A DNA stretch of 36,133 nucleotides from contig MU130299.1 of assembly GCA_015039465.1 (NCBI GenBank), positions 987,948 to 1,024,080 of the forward strand, given 5' to 3'. The position numbers and the translations under genes are program-made. Every line of letters begins with the position of its first letter. The stretch's first letter is position 1. The notes under the pieces are model-generated. The model worked only from the letters and a program-made list of their open reading frames with translations, had not been told where the DNA came from and made no database searches. This stretch comes from Phlegmacium glaucopus. Taxonomy: Eukaryota; Basidiomycota; Agaricomycetes; Agaricales; Cortinariaceae. This document shows, piece after piece, positions 1-9,839 of this stretch.

Positions 1-149
1 GACAATGGCGAATGGCGAATGACAACTTAAGGGTATTATGGACAAAGGTATGCCAGCCATGTCTCATATGATTCCTTATCTTCAAGCATAATGATGATGG
101 GCACGGTCACTACCCCTTGGGAGGGTTTTTTTTTATGATTTTAATTCAA

Positions 150-537
150 TTCTAATGTAAACTACGACAGGCACACAATGTCACAATCAATGAACGGCAA
201 CAAATGACAACGAACAAACGACAACAACAAACGAATATCGACAATGAACGAATGTCAACGCAATGTCAGCCGTGACGACAAGAGATGACAATGAACGATA
301 ACGATGAAAGACAAACAAAAAAATGGACGAATGATGACGAATGGACGGACGACCGTGACAGACGAACGAACGACGCAGTCCCAGTGAACAATGAATGAAT
401 GACGTCGACAAACAAACAAAGTTGACGAACAAACGACGCTGACGAACAAATGAATGATGACGATGAGCGAATGAACGACGACGTCTCGCACAGCTGTGGG
501 TCGCGATGACAACATGCAATGATGGCATCCCCCCTCA
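150..537. repeat. Degenerate GACGAACGA-type low-complexity repeat
   Basis: The stretch is built from short drifting variants of GACGAACAAACGACGA, ACGAATG and GACGATGA without a fixed period. Stop-poor frames on the minus strand across it are a by-product of the composition. No gene is seen between 1 and 630. Confidence 0.7.
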
Positions 538-635
538 CAGCTTATTTTTCATTACTATCAATGTTAGTAGACTATATAGTAGCTTATTAAAATTAAATAA
601 AATTGAATGTGAGTTATAAAGATTTTCATCAGTTC

Positions 636-784
636 AATGGTTCGAACCGGTTCTAGAACCGAACAGAACCGACAGAACCGGTTCTTTCGGTTCTGGTTCC
701 GGTTCTGGTTCAGTTCAGCCAGGAACCTTTCGGTTCGGTTCTCGGTTCTCCAAAAGTGGTTGAAGAACCGAACCGAACCGAACT
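636..784. repeat. GGTTC/GAACC array, self-complementary
   Basis: Dense runs of GGTTC and its complement GAACC in both orientations (GAACCGGTTC, GGTTCGAACC, GAACCGAACCGAAC) make the segment able to fold on itself. It abuts the 5'-truncated tyrosine-recombinase fragment, so it may mark the break point of that element or be an independent MITE-like insertion. It also creates an artefactual open frame running into the recombinase sequence. Confidence 0.65.
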
Positions 785-791
785 TTGGCAT

Positions 792-1163
792 CACTACAAC
801 CATCGGCAGGTCAATAATCCACTGGAGGGAGCCCACCTTTTCGCTTATCGGCACAAGGACCAATTACGCCCGCTGACGAAGCCAGCGTTCGTCAGGAGGC
901 TCACCTCAGCCGCTCGTCAAGCTGGTTTAGAACCTCTTCAAGGTCATGGCATCCGTGTAGGCGCTACCCTATTCTATCTACTCCAGGGAGTACCCATAGA
1001 AGTGATGAAAGTCATGGGGCGCTGGAGTAGCGACGCCTTCCTACGTTACCTTAGGAAGCATGCTCAGATCCTTACTCCATTCATACAAGCCAACACGGAC
1101 GCTCACGAAGCCTTCTCGCAGTTTATTATCCCATCGCAGTCCCTCCTGCAGGGACGGCGGTGA
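792..1163 (+). pseudogene. Tyrosine recombinase, C-terminal catalytic fragment
   Basis: The frame ending at 1163 reads as the C-terminal catalytic half of a fungal tyrosine recombinase (DNA breaking-rejoining enzyme), as found in Crypton- or DIRS/Ngaro-like elements. Visible features are an FAYRHKDQLRPLTKPAFVRRL-like entry, then HGIR giving the H-x-x-R pair, then GRWSSDAFLRYLR, where W takes the second His/Trp position and Y is the likely nucleophile. The N-terminal half and the first catalytic Arg are absent: upstream the frame enters the GGTTC array and becomes meaningless. The stop lies about 40 residues after the nucleophile. This is a 5'-truncated element remnant. The family call is good; the element class is open because no reverse transcriptase is present. 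Confidence 0.75.
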
Positions 1164-1399
1164 TTTCTTCATCAAGCTAGGTAAGCACAGCAGCCCTTCC
1201 TCCTAGAACTTGGGTAACGAGACTTACTCGTCGCGTTGTCAGACTCCTATAGTTATGGGTTTCGCAGCTCGTCTCTACCAGTCTAGTTCGGTTGCTTCTC
1301 GGGTCGGGAAGCGCTTCGCGCTTTCACCCAATCAGCTTACTGTGCTCGTATCTCGATAGTCATTTGCATCATATTAGTAATTCATTGAATATATCTTTA

Positions 1400-1430
1400 C
1401 CCCGGGGCATCAACTACAGTTGATCCGGGG
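1400..1430. repeat. Two-part palindrome downstream of the recombinase
   Basis: An outer CCCCGG/CCGGGG pair flanks an inner perfect ATCAACT-AC-AGTTGAT inverted repeat, with three unpaired bases (GGC) on the left arm. It lies 237 bp after the recombinase stop and may be a terminal or recombination site of that element. A second smaller palindrome, GAAGCGCTTC, is nearby at about 1308-1317. Confidence 0.6.
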
Positions 1431-1618
1431 TCTGCAGGCTCAGACAAACAAATGAATACGCAAAGATACAACATTTTCGAGTCTAGAGCTCCGAAATAAA
1501 ATGTTAAATTTTTTATATTAAGGTGGAGCATTAAGCATACAATCTTTAAAATTATGGTGATTTTTTGAGATTTTTGGTACAGATCTGAAGTCGCAAAAAA
1601 AATGAACAAGTAGAAAAA

Positions 1619-1792
1619 GGGATATGCAAAATCCATCACGGGCGCAAGTACGGGCGCAAGTTTATAAAATTTTGAATTGGCAGATATATTTCTACATCAT
1701 AAAGGATTGTTGGGTAATTTTTTGGGGCTGGGAGGTCGCCGGGGAGTGGTAGATTTACCTCATTTGCATATCCCTTTCCTTTGCATATCCCT
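1619..1792. repeat. TTTGCATATCCC motif, inverted and direct copies
   Basis: GGGATATGCAAA at 1619-1630 is the exact inverse of TTTGCATATCCC at 1763-1774, and TTTGCATATCCCT is repeated directly at 1780-1792. The outer copies resemble 12-bp terminal inverted repeats of a small MITE. The direct pair lies just upstream of the Sm-gene TATA box and could act as promoter elements. A GGGCGCAAGT direct repeat lies inside (about 1640-1661). The rest of 1440-1790 is AT-rich with no gene seen. Confidence 0.5.
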
Positions 1793-1794
1793 GC

Positions 1795-1802
1795 TATATA
1801 TA
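1795..1802 (+). promoter_or_regulatory. TATA box of the intact Sm-like gene
   Basis: TATATATA lies 75 bp upstream of the ATG at 1877. This upstream sequence is not shared with the other Sm-like copies, whose common 5' flank is a different sequence lacking this TATA run. Confidence 0.5.
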
Positions 1803-1876
1803 GTACATGTATGTAATGGAAACGTGACAGAATGAGGAGCACCACTACATGACACTCTTCGAACCCATCTTACAAA

Positions 1877-2203
1877 ATGTCCCAACAGCCAACAGCCAAC
1901 CCCACGCCCCGTGAAGCTCTTCAAAGCTTCCTCCAATGCCTCCTACGCATCACAACCATAGACAACCGCATCTTCTTAGGTGCTTTCGCAGGCACAGATA
2001 AACCTCTCAACATAATCCTCATAAACGCTGAGGAATACCGTATCTCTCAAGGTCCAGGGCAAAGGGTGAAGTTCAATGAGAATGGGAGATATGTCGGGCA
2101 AGTGTTGTTGCCGTGGAAGATGATCGCAAAGGTCGAAGTCTACGAGAGGGACAATGCGACGGAGAAGGAGAGGCGGGATAAAGGCGATAATATCTACTTG
2201 TAG
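1877..2203 (+). CDS. Sm-like protein, Naa38/LSMD1 type (NatC auxiliary subunit)
   Basis: A single uninterrupted 108-residue frame. Residues ~15-50 fit an Sm1 motif (strand LLRITTIDNRIFLGAFAG followed by TDKPLNIIL) and ~67-86 an Sm2 motif (RYVGQVLLPWKMIAKVEV). The domain organisation and length fit Naa38/LSMD1 (yeast Mak31), the small Sm-fold subunit of the N-terminal acetyltransferase complex NatC, which binds Naa35 with the catalytic Naa30. In that family it acts in the cytoplasm on nascent Met-hydrophobic N termini. The tail is charged and ends NIYL. The ATG chosen is the first in frame and is conserved in most of the broken copies. This is the only intact member of the array; six further loci and a 3' scrap downstream are broken. 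A different Lsm-family assignment cannot be excluded by eye. Confidence 0.8.
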   Translation: MSQQPTANPTPREALQSFLQCLLRITTIDNRIFLGAFAGTDKPLNIILINAEEYRISQGPGQRVKFNENGRYVGQVLLPWKMIAKVEVYERDNATEKERRDKGDNIYL

Positions 2204-2479
2204 GCAGGGTGAGCTTTGAGATAGAGGTTCGCTTTTCTTCGTGGTATGGGGCTGATTCTGAGATTCTTGGCCTATGAAGTTTCAAACGTTCAAGGCGTAT
2301 GTATGACAAGCATTCCAAAAGATTCATTAAACATACCCTTCACTTTGATCTCGGTAACATGCGGCGAGGAAACCTTGGCTCCAATCTTCATTCAGTAATC
2401 AAACCAAAGCCTTCGAAGTTAACTGACGTGGAGGCTCCAAGTCCGTGGTTGCGTCAAATCATCGTTTCCCGTACGCCTA

Positions 2480-3292
2480 TGCGATGCATACAAAAGGTCT
2501 TTGGAAGTTCGTCGATTTCTACAAGAATCTACTTCATACGTGAAATCACTGCAGAAATCCGTCCAACCCTGTCAATTTAATTTTCCATTCGCAACCATGG
2601 GGGGTGCTATTGTGACCTTAGATGCTCAGCTTGTCAATATAGATTTTTTCCCTACGAAATTCAAAGCTCTCGCTTACTTACGAAGAAATTGTTGAAGCTG
2701 TTGAAGATTGGTGGCTATGCCAGGGTAGGTTGGGTTGAACTTGCATTCATTAGTCGACAACAACGACATTCATGACATGTACGTGGGTTTGATCGTTCAC
2801 AGTATGCTATTGATTATATTGATTAGGATCTAGGAATTAGCCCCGAAATTGTAGAATGCTTGCCGCAACTGTGTTGGATCCAGCTCTATGCACCACATTG
2901 CTGGTCTGAATCCTGGTCCCTGGATAGGGTACAAAAAAGTCCGCCAACTCCAAAATTCCTTCCTTAAGCACATTGCTTGGCCTCATGACGACGACTATCT
3001 ATCAGTGCCAAGCGTCTGATCTCTGTGCGACAATGTGCGACAAGAAAATGTGGTGGCGCTCGTCTATGAGACACGAATTCCGTTGTCCCCTGCTTTAGTG
3101 TGGACGCAGAAATCCGCATGGCTTCCTGGAATGCGAGGATGTGGATCTGCGCGATGATTCAAGGGCTATGAAGATATTTCAGTATTCTGTTGCTCAATCC
3201 TATCGCAATTCGTTTGATAGCCTTCATTTTTTAAGCTCGAATCTTATCTTCATAAGAACGTTGAGCGGCGACCTCGTTAACGGGTCTATCTA
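2480..3292 (+). pseudogene. Gene X remnant, copy 1 (unrecognised)
   Basis: First copy of an unrecognised spliced gene that follows each Sm-like copy. The MGGAIVTLDAQLVN segment starts at 2598, but the frame breaks after FPTKFKAL where other copies read on to EIVEDWRL. A later exon-like piece (about 3050-3180) has a stop after HEFRCPLL and reopens as ECEDVDLRDDSRAMK. The last exon is lost: around 3270-3300 the sequence jumps to DNA that elsewhere lies next to the Q block. No function can be assigned. In better copies the gene shows intron-like GT...AG stretches with a pyrimidine tract. Confidence 0.45.
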
Positions 3293-3491
3293 GTTCGAAG
3301 ACGAAATGTGAATATTCAATATACTAAGCTCGATGGCTGTCCTGCTACGGGAGAAATAAGAAATAGACTGCAGCGTAAGGTGAAATAAGGTGCTGAGCGC
3401 TCGTTACGGATGTTTTCCACAACGACCACATTTAATGCATATGTGCCATATTTACAAGTCTAGTCCATGCTGCCTCTGGACTCTACCTTGA

Positions 3492-4741
3492 TCATCTATC
3501 TACCATCTCGATATCGTCACTTTGTTGAACGACAATATCATCGTCTCTATTCACAATACCGACATCTTCCGCTTCCGTTTCCGACATTGAATTTGGACTG
3601 CTGGCCGCAAAGTGCAAACTCCCAATGGTAGATTCTATGGATTCCTTATCGTGGAAGGACAATCCCATGGAGACCCGCACCAGGATGATTGTAGGAGCTA
3701 TACCCTAGACAGACTCATATTATCAGTAAAATAAGAAGTAGCAGTGACTGATTTTGTAATCACATTGAGCACTTGGTGGATAGGAACGATGATAAAAAAG
3801 ATTTTAACGCCAGCATCTGTCCCCACAAACATCATAACCATGAGCCGAGCCAATTGGATTGAAAGCAATGCCATGCCAGATTCAATTACTATGAAAATGA
3901 CAGTCCGAATTTTGCTCCCGTTAGTGGCGCCCAAACTTTGGTCATCCGAGGTAGACTTGACTTCATGGTACACCTTGAAGATCTTGAACACAATTAAGCA
4001 TGTCACCAGAGCATTCACTGTCATGGACACGGCAACACCTGCCAGGATCATCCAATACGCCCAGTGAGGTCCTACAAGTCGGCCTGAGAGAATGTGCTCC
4101 GGGCCGGCACTTGCTAGCCAGATAACTAGAGGCAATGAATTGAGATTGGCCGGACAAATAAGATAGGTTGACTGACCTAGGAATACAAATGCTAAGATTG
4201 AAGGAAGGATCATGACACGGATATTGCAACCCCACAGAATCCAGCAACGGTAGATCTTTAATATTTGCATGAATAAAATAAATGATAGGCATAGTAATTT
4301 ATACATACTAGGATGGATTGAGCTATGAAATCGTAGCAACCAAATACTGTGCTTTGAATCAAATAAATGTGGAGTAATGCCGTTGGATTCCAGGGAGGCC
4401 TGACCTGCTCAACTGAAAGCGTAAAAACAAACGGTTATCATTACTGACGGAATTGTTACTAACTGCATATATGAAAGTTGCAATATCACACCCAATGATA
4501 ATAACAGACAGAGCATATAGAGCGCAGAGAGCATAGAAAAAGATATTTTTCCTCTTGTCGGGGCCTTTTTTTGATGCTCCTTGTAAATACATGGCGAAGA
4601 TGCCAGAATAAAGTCCTGGGACAGATTAATATTTTACTTCTTTAGCAGGGGCCGTGCAAGTGGTAGAAAAAATACCTTACCGTATAGAAAGCCTTCGAGA
4701 GATACTCCAATGTACAAAAAGTCTCCAGTAGTTAGCTCCAT
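3492..4741 (-). CDS. Seven-TM integral membrane protein, copy A (320 aa)
   Basis: Six exons on the minus strand join in frame: 4741-4681, 4615-4464, 4404-4309, 4255-4177, 4125-3764, 3704-3492. The five introns (65, 59, 53, 51, 59 nt) have GT...AG ends (donors GTAAGG, GTTAGT, GTATGT, GTCAGT, GTGATT). The product reads as seven hydrophobic segments at about residues 6-31, 47-71, 79-102, 108-134, 154-178, 203-228 and 237-262, with a hydrophilic acidic tail (263-320, ending SDDIEMVDR). Conserved family signatures are LYSGIFAMYL, IYRCWI, SMTVNALVT, VIESGM and PTIILVRVSMG. This is a basidiomycete membrane protein family that I recognise by appearance but for which I know no proven function; a receptor or transporter role would be a guess. 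A TATA box lies 46 bp upstream of the start. No lesion was found. Confidence 0.82.
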
Positions 4742-4786
4742 GACTTTGTGTTTATTTTAATGACTTATTGCATCTCTAACCCTTGC

Positions 4787-4794
4787 TTTATATA
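4787..4794 (-). promoter_or_regulatory. TATA box of 7TM copy A
   Basis: TATATAAA on the minus strand, 46 bp upstream of the start at 4741. The same box lies at the same spacing before copies B (9579-9586) and E (28317-28324); it is altered before C and D. Confidence 0.5.
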
Positions 4795-4942
4795 AGAGTC
4801 TAACATCTGTATCAAATACAATCACTGAGATAAAGCTTGAAGTTCGTGATGATCTTGACAATCTGTTGCTGTCATAATCAGAATCAGATTTTCGGTCAGG
4901 TAGGCACTAACTAGGTTGAGGCAGAAAATGGTGATGCAACCT

Positions 4943-4957
4943 GTTACCTTAGGTAAC
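4943..4957 (-). promoter_or_regulatory. Inverted repeat upstream of 7TM copy A
   Basis: GTTACC-TTA-GGTAAC lies about 200 bp upstream of the copy A start. Equivalents occur upstream of E (28497-28511, perfect arms), D (20871-20884, one mismatch) and C (around 15661-15676, altered left arm); B keeps only one half. It is a candidate transcription factor site, by position and symmetry only. Confidence 0.35.
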
Positions 4958-4999
4958 TGAGCTTTTTAAGGTAAGCCTCACTACTGATAGCTTCCATCA

Positions 5000-6170
5000 T
5001 TGAAGTCTGTTGCCAAAAAGATGATCAGAGTTCGATCAAATTTATGATGGATTTTCTCTTCTTCATCAACTTACCTCTATTCAATAGATTCAAGCACTGC
5101 AAACCTATGGTAGGTTTGGAATGTCGCTTTTTGATGATTAACAGGATGAAACGAGGTTGCCATTGATTGTTGCTTTGAGTTGGACTGATCTTTCCATACG
5201 CTCTAACGTCTTTTAAAGGCATTTTACGGCTCGGTATATGATAAGGGAGTGTAAAAAGAAGAAGAAAGTAGGCGGGAGAGAAGATGCTGAAGACAATGGA
5301 ATGAGTATTCGAAGACGAAACCCGATTATGAAATATGCTAAGGTCGTAGGCTGTGCTGCTAGGTGTAAAAAGGTGCCATCACAAAAGCGGTTGGTCTACG
5401 ATTAAACGCAGTAGTAAGTTATGTACTAGTATGCGTGTTGATAAGAATTTGACGTGACCTTTTGTGTTCAATCTTTCTGTGTATACGTAGTGCACGATCG
5501 TCTTGTAGGTGTGAGTCGAAAAGAGTAGTAAATAAGAATGGTCGAAGTGTGATTCAACAGCGAGATTCCGAGTTCTCAGTATTGATAGCTTCTGAATAGT
5601 CCTTGGATCTCGGACTTTGTACTAATTTTATTTCAAACCCAGCTGAAGTTGGCCGCCCGTTGAACCCAAAGTCTGTCTGCCATCTCTCATTCCACCAAAT
5701 CTCGAAACTAACAGGCGTCACCTACACAGCGCCCATTAGAAAGCTTCCAGTCTATTGGACCCCATCCGCCCACAACTGTATGGCCCTGGATCATCTTTAA
5801 AATAAAGGTCATGACGTTACAAGGGATATGCGGATAAGTTAATAATATCGTAAGATATCTGTTTGATACTTGATCTGCAGAGCTCGGACCTGCCGTGATG
5901 AACACAATGGCCCACTCAAACCAATGAATAGAGAGCGGTGCACATCGATTTCATGTTCAGACATACCATGGACTCGTAAATACACCCCATGTCAGAGGCT
6001 TATGCTCGGAATCTTTTTCGTTTTGGTTTATCATGCATATGTTGATTCTTTGATTTCATCGTAGCTACTGCTACTAGTGTCTTCATAGATCGACAAGTTA
6101 CATCGTCTTCAGCACCTTCTTTCCATTGGCATCTTTGGTATGTGCTCGCGTCGCCTGTCCAAATTTGATC
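5000..6170. repeat. Q and P intergenic blocks, first copy
   Basis: 5000-5340 (Q) and 5560-6170 (P) recur with small changes after every 7TM gene: Q again near 9840, 13490, 15840, 20990, 26350 and 28680; P near 10430, 16290, 21170, 23200 and 29230. P contains on the minus strand a segment readable as WFEWAIVFITA, then a possible intron of about 80 nt, then a hydrophobic peptide starting MIQGHAVVGGW in the better copies. That may be the 3' end of an unrecognised membrane-protein gene, but here the frame is disturbed. No other gene is supported between 4800 and 6270. Confidence 0.5.
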
Positions 6171-6273
6171 TGTACTCGCGGGATTTTATTTTAGCACATA
6201 CTGGTTCAAATATTATCATAATGGGAACGACTGCTGGGCACCACTATGACTCCCTTCGAAGCCACCTTACAAA

Positions 6274-6585
6274 ATGTCCCAACACCCAACATCCACCACG
6301 CCGCGTGAAGCACTTCAAAGCTTCCCCCAACGGCTTCTACGCATCACAACCATAGACAGCCGCATCTTCTTAGGTACTTTCGCAGGCACAGATAAACCTC
6401 AACATAATCCTCATAAACGCTGAAGAATACCGTATCTCAAGGCCCAGGGCAAAGGGTGAAGCTCAGTGAGAATGGGAGATATGTCGGGCAAGTGTTGTTG
6501 CCGTGGAAGATGATCGGAAGTCTACGAGAGAAACAATGTGATGGAGAAGGAGAGGCGGGATAAAGGCGATAACATCTATTTGTAG
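6274..6585 (+). pseudogene. Sm-like (Naa38 type) pseudogene, copy 2
   Basis: Aligns along its whole length with the intact gene at 1877-2203. Lesions relative to it are a 2-nt loss after GTDKP, a 2-nt loss within the YRISQ codons and an 8-nt loss between the MI and VEVYE codons. The reading frame stops early after about 40 residues. The start codon and the final NIYL-stop are still present. Confidence 0.8.
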
Positions 6586-6954
6586 GAAGGGTGAGCTTTG
6601 AGATAGACATCGCCTTTCTTCGTGGTATGCGGCTGATTCTAAGATTCTTGGTCTTTGAAGTTTCAAACGTTCAACGCGTATGACAAGCATTCCAAAAGAT
6701 TTGTTCAATATACGCTTCACTGTCTTGAACTTTGACTCTGCCTATGAAGTTTCAGACGTTCAACACGTAGGACAAGCATTCCAAAAGATTTATTAAATAC
6801 ACCCTTCACGCTCTTGAACTTTGACTCTCGGTAACATGTAGCGAGGAAACCTTGGCTCCAATCTTCACTCAATAATCAAAACAAAGCCTTCAACGTTACT
6901 GACGTGGAGGTTCCAAGTCTGTGGTTGCCTCAAATCATCGTTTCACGTACGCCT

Positions 6955-7699
6955 ATGCGATGCATACAAAAGATTTCTACAAGAATCTACGCTATACGTG
7001 AAATCACTGCAGAACTCCCGTCCGACCCTGTCGATTTAATTTCCCATTCGCAACCATGGGAGGCGCTATCGTGACCTTAGATGCTCAGCAATCTAGATGT
7101 TCCTCCTACGAAATTCAAAGCTCTCACCTTCTTAGGAAGAAATTGTTGGAGCTGTTGAAGATTGGCGGCTATGCCAGGGTAGATTGGGTCGAACTTGCAT
7201 TCATTCGACAACGACATTCATGACATGTACGTCGATTTGATCGTTCACATTATGCTATTGATTGTATTGACGATTCGGATCTAGCAATTAGCCGCGAAAT
7301 TGGCCGCAACTGTGTTGGATCCAGCTCTATGCACCACATTGCTGGATAGGGTACAAAAAAAGTCCGCCAACCCCATTGCTTGGCCTCATGGCGGCGACTA
7401 TCTATCAGTGCCAAGCGTCTGATTTCTGTGCGACAATGTGCGACAGGAAAATGGGCTGGCGCTCGTCTATGAGACATGAATTCCGTTGTCCCGGACTTAA
7501 GTGTGGACGCAGAAATCTACATGGCTTCCTGGAAGGCGTAGACGTGGATCTGCGCGATAATTCAAGGGCTATGAAGGTATTTCAGTATTCCGTTGCTCAA
7601 TTTTATCGCAATTCGTTTGATAGCCTTCGTTTTTTAAACTCAAATCTTATCTTCATAAGAACGTTGGGCGGCGACCTCATTACTAACGGGACTATCTAG
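6955..7699 (+). pseudogene. Gene X remnant, copy 2
   Basis: Contains the ARRFLQES-region remnant (deleted around the KGALEA segment), the MGGAIVTLDAQ start at 7056 with a deletion inside the following codons, and a readable piece at 7376-7699 ending FLEGVDVDLRDNSRAMK. The usual intron after AMK is followed by the LNSNLIFIRTLGGDLI exon, cut short. Frames are inconsistent across the locus, so it is taken as dead. No function is assigned. Confidence 0.4.
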
Positions 7700-7884
7700 T
7701 TCGAAGGCGAAATGTGAATATGAAATATACTAAGCTCGATGGCTGTCCTGCTAGGGGAGAAATAAGAAATGGACTGCAGTAAGGGGAAATAAGGTGCCGA
7801 GCGCTCGTTATGGATGTTTTCGACAACGACCACAGATTAATTATTTACAAGTCCAGTCCGTGCTGCCTTTGGACTCTACCTTGA

Positions 7885-9542
7885 TCATCTATCTACCATC
7901 TCGATATCGTCACTTTGTGGAACACCAATATCATCGTCTCTATTCACAATACCAACATCTTCCGCTTCCGTTTCCGATATTGAATTTGGATTGTTTGCCA
8001 CAAAGCGCAAACTCCCAATGGTAGATTCCCTCATGGATTCCTGATCGTGGAAGGAAAATCCCATGGAGACCCGCACCAGGATGATTGTAGGTGTTATACC
8101 CTAGACAGGCTCATGTTATCAGTAAAATAAGAAATAACAGTGACTAATGTTGTATTCACATTGAACATTGGGTGGATAGAACTGATGATACCAAAAGCAT
8201 TATTGCCAGCGTCCGTCGTTATAAAAATGGTAGCCACGAGCCGAGCCAATTGGATTGAAAACAATATCATGCCAGATTCAATTACTATGAACATGACAGT
8301 CCGGATTTTGCTCCCGCCAGTGGTGCCCAAACTTTGGTTCGAGGCAGACCTCACTTCACGGTACATCTTGAAGATCTTGAAGACAATTAAGCACGTCACC
8401 AGAGCATTCACGGTCATGGACATGGCGATTGCTGCCAGAGGCACCACATTACTCCAATCAGGTGCTAAAAGTTGGCCTGAGACAATGTGCTCTGAGCTGA
8501 CAGCTGCTAGCCAGATAACTAGAGGCAATACATTAAAATTGGCCAGTAAAATAAGATAGGTTAACTGACCTAGGAATACAAATGCTAAGATTGAAGGAAG
8601 GATCACGACACGGATATTGTAACCCCACACAATCCAGCAACGGTAGATCTTTAAGACTTGCATGAAGAAAATAAATGATAGGCATAGTAGTGTAGACATA
8701 CTAGGATAGATTGTGCTATGAAATCGCTGCAAGCAAATACTGTGCCTTGAATGACAAGAACGTCGAGGAACTGGTACGGCGTTAAACCGGAGCCAAGCTG
8801 TTGCACAATTGAATCCTGAAAGTGTAAGAAAAGATGGTTATCGTTACTGATGATGATGGAATTGTTACTAACAAAATTTACGACAGACACTATATCAATC
8901 ACAACGGTGACAACAGATAGAACGTATAGAGAACAGAGAGTATAGAAAACGATATTTCTCTTCTTGTCCGAGTCGGTGCCTTTGTTCGATGTTCCTTGCA
9001 AATATTTGCGGTCTAAGGGAATCGAACCGATGAACATAGAGCATGGACTTTGATCTCGCACGTGACAAGGATAGCTATCAGCGTACTTAACCATTATCCT
9101 AAAAGGTGTACACCTACTGACCTCTAAAGGACTGTAGTCACTACCAAATCAGAAGCCGAGGATTCCACGCTGATGCGCTTAACTCTACAGACCTACTTGG
9201 TATTGGGGGGGGTTATGCCTTATATGGGAAGGTGCCGTCCTTCCCGACCATATAACATGGGGACAGCCAGCTGATAGCTAGGGACTGCCGACATACTGCC
9301 GCATTACACGGACTTATTCGTGAGCAGTCTGTGGTATCCATCACCAACGATGAAATCAATCGGCAGTCTCCGAAGATCGTGCCGAAACAAATCAAAGTCA
9401 TGGCAAATATGCCAGAATAGAGTCCTGTGATGGCAGGTTAATATTATACTTCTTTAGCAAGTTGTAGAAAAATTATCTTACCGTAGAGAAAGGTTTCGAA
9501 ACATACTCCAATGCAATTAAAATCTGCAAGAGCTAGCTTCAT
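7885..9542 (-). pseudogene. Seven-TM gene, copy B, split by an insertion
   Basis: Same six-exon architecture as copy A: exon 1 9542-9482, exon 2 starting near 9420 and ending at 8873, exon 3 8815-8702, exon 4 8648-8570, exon 5 8518-8160, exon 6 8100-7885. All splice sites are present, and apart from exon 2 the frame is open. Exon 2 is interrupted at the FAM|YLQ codons by 394 bp (9005-9398). Read in frame, the insert adds about 60 foreign residues and ends at a stop at 9213. Exon 3 is longer than in the sister copies (38 codons, reading DSIVQQLGSGLTPYQFLDV), giving a longer first loop. The tail has a single acidic repeat. Unless the insert is spliced out, the product is truncated within TM1-2. 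Confidence 0.75.
9005..9398 (-). mobile_element. Insertion with tRNA-like pol III boxes (SINE-like)
   Basis: A 394-bp sequence absent from the four sister genes sits inside exon 2 of copy B. On the minus strand, 9028-9018 reads GGTTCGATTCC, an exact pol III B-box consensus, and 9093-9082 reads TGGTTAAGTACG, an A-box-like motif about 55 nt earlier. The acceptor and T stems do not pair properly, so this is not a functional tRNA; a tRNA-derived SINE or a tRNA pseudogene carried by an element fits. Oddly, the tRNA-like part lies at the 3' end of the insert in the gene's direction. An eight-G run lies near 9206-9213. No clear target-site duplication was found. Confidence 0.5.
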
Positions 9543-9839
9543 GGTGTCTGTTGTAATGACCTAGTGCGTCTCGCCTGCTTTATATAAGAGTCTAGCATCT
9601 ATATCAAGATTCAAATACAGTCACCGAAGTTTGTGATGATCTTGACAAACTGTTGCTTATAATCATAATCAGATTTTCGATCAGGTAGGAATGTAGTTTG
9701 AGGCTATGCAATGTTACCTCAACCGTTTTTTTCAAGGTAAGCCTGGCCTCCGAGTCACTACTAGTAGTTTCCGTCATTGAAATCTGTCACCAAAAAGATG
9801 ATCACAGTGATTATCATATTATGATGGATTTTCTTTTCT

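Noticed and set aside
187..538. Open frames of 86-113 codons on the minus strand
   Set aside because: They run through the GACGAACGA repeat, whose composition lacks stops; products are Ser/Arg/His/Phe low complexity.
3744..4067. Plus-strand frame of 107 codons, with relatives at 8140-8559, 14483-14803 and 19779-20045
   Set aside because: Antisense to the large exon 5 of the 7TM genes; these are shadows.
9008..9100. A functional tRNA gene on the minus strand
   Set aside because: A and B boxes are present, but the T stem and acceptor stem do not pair.
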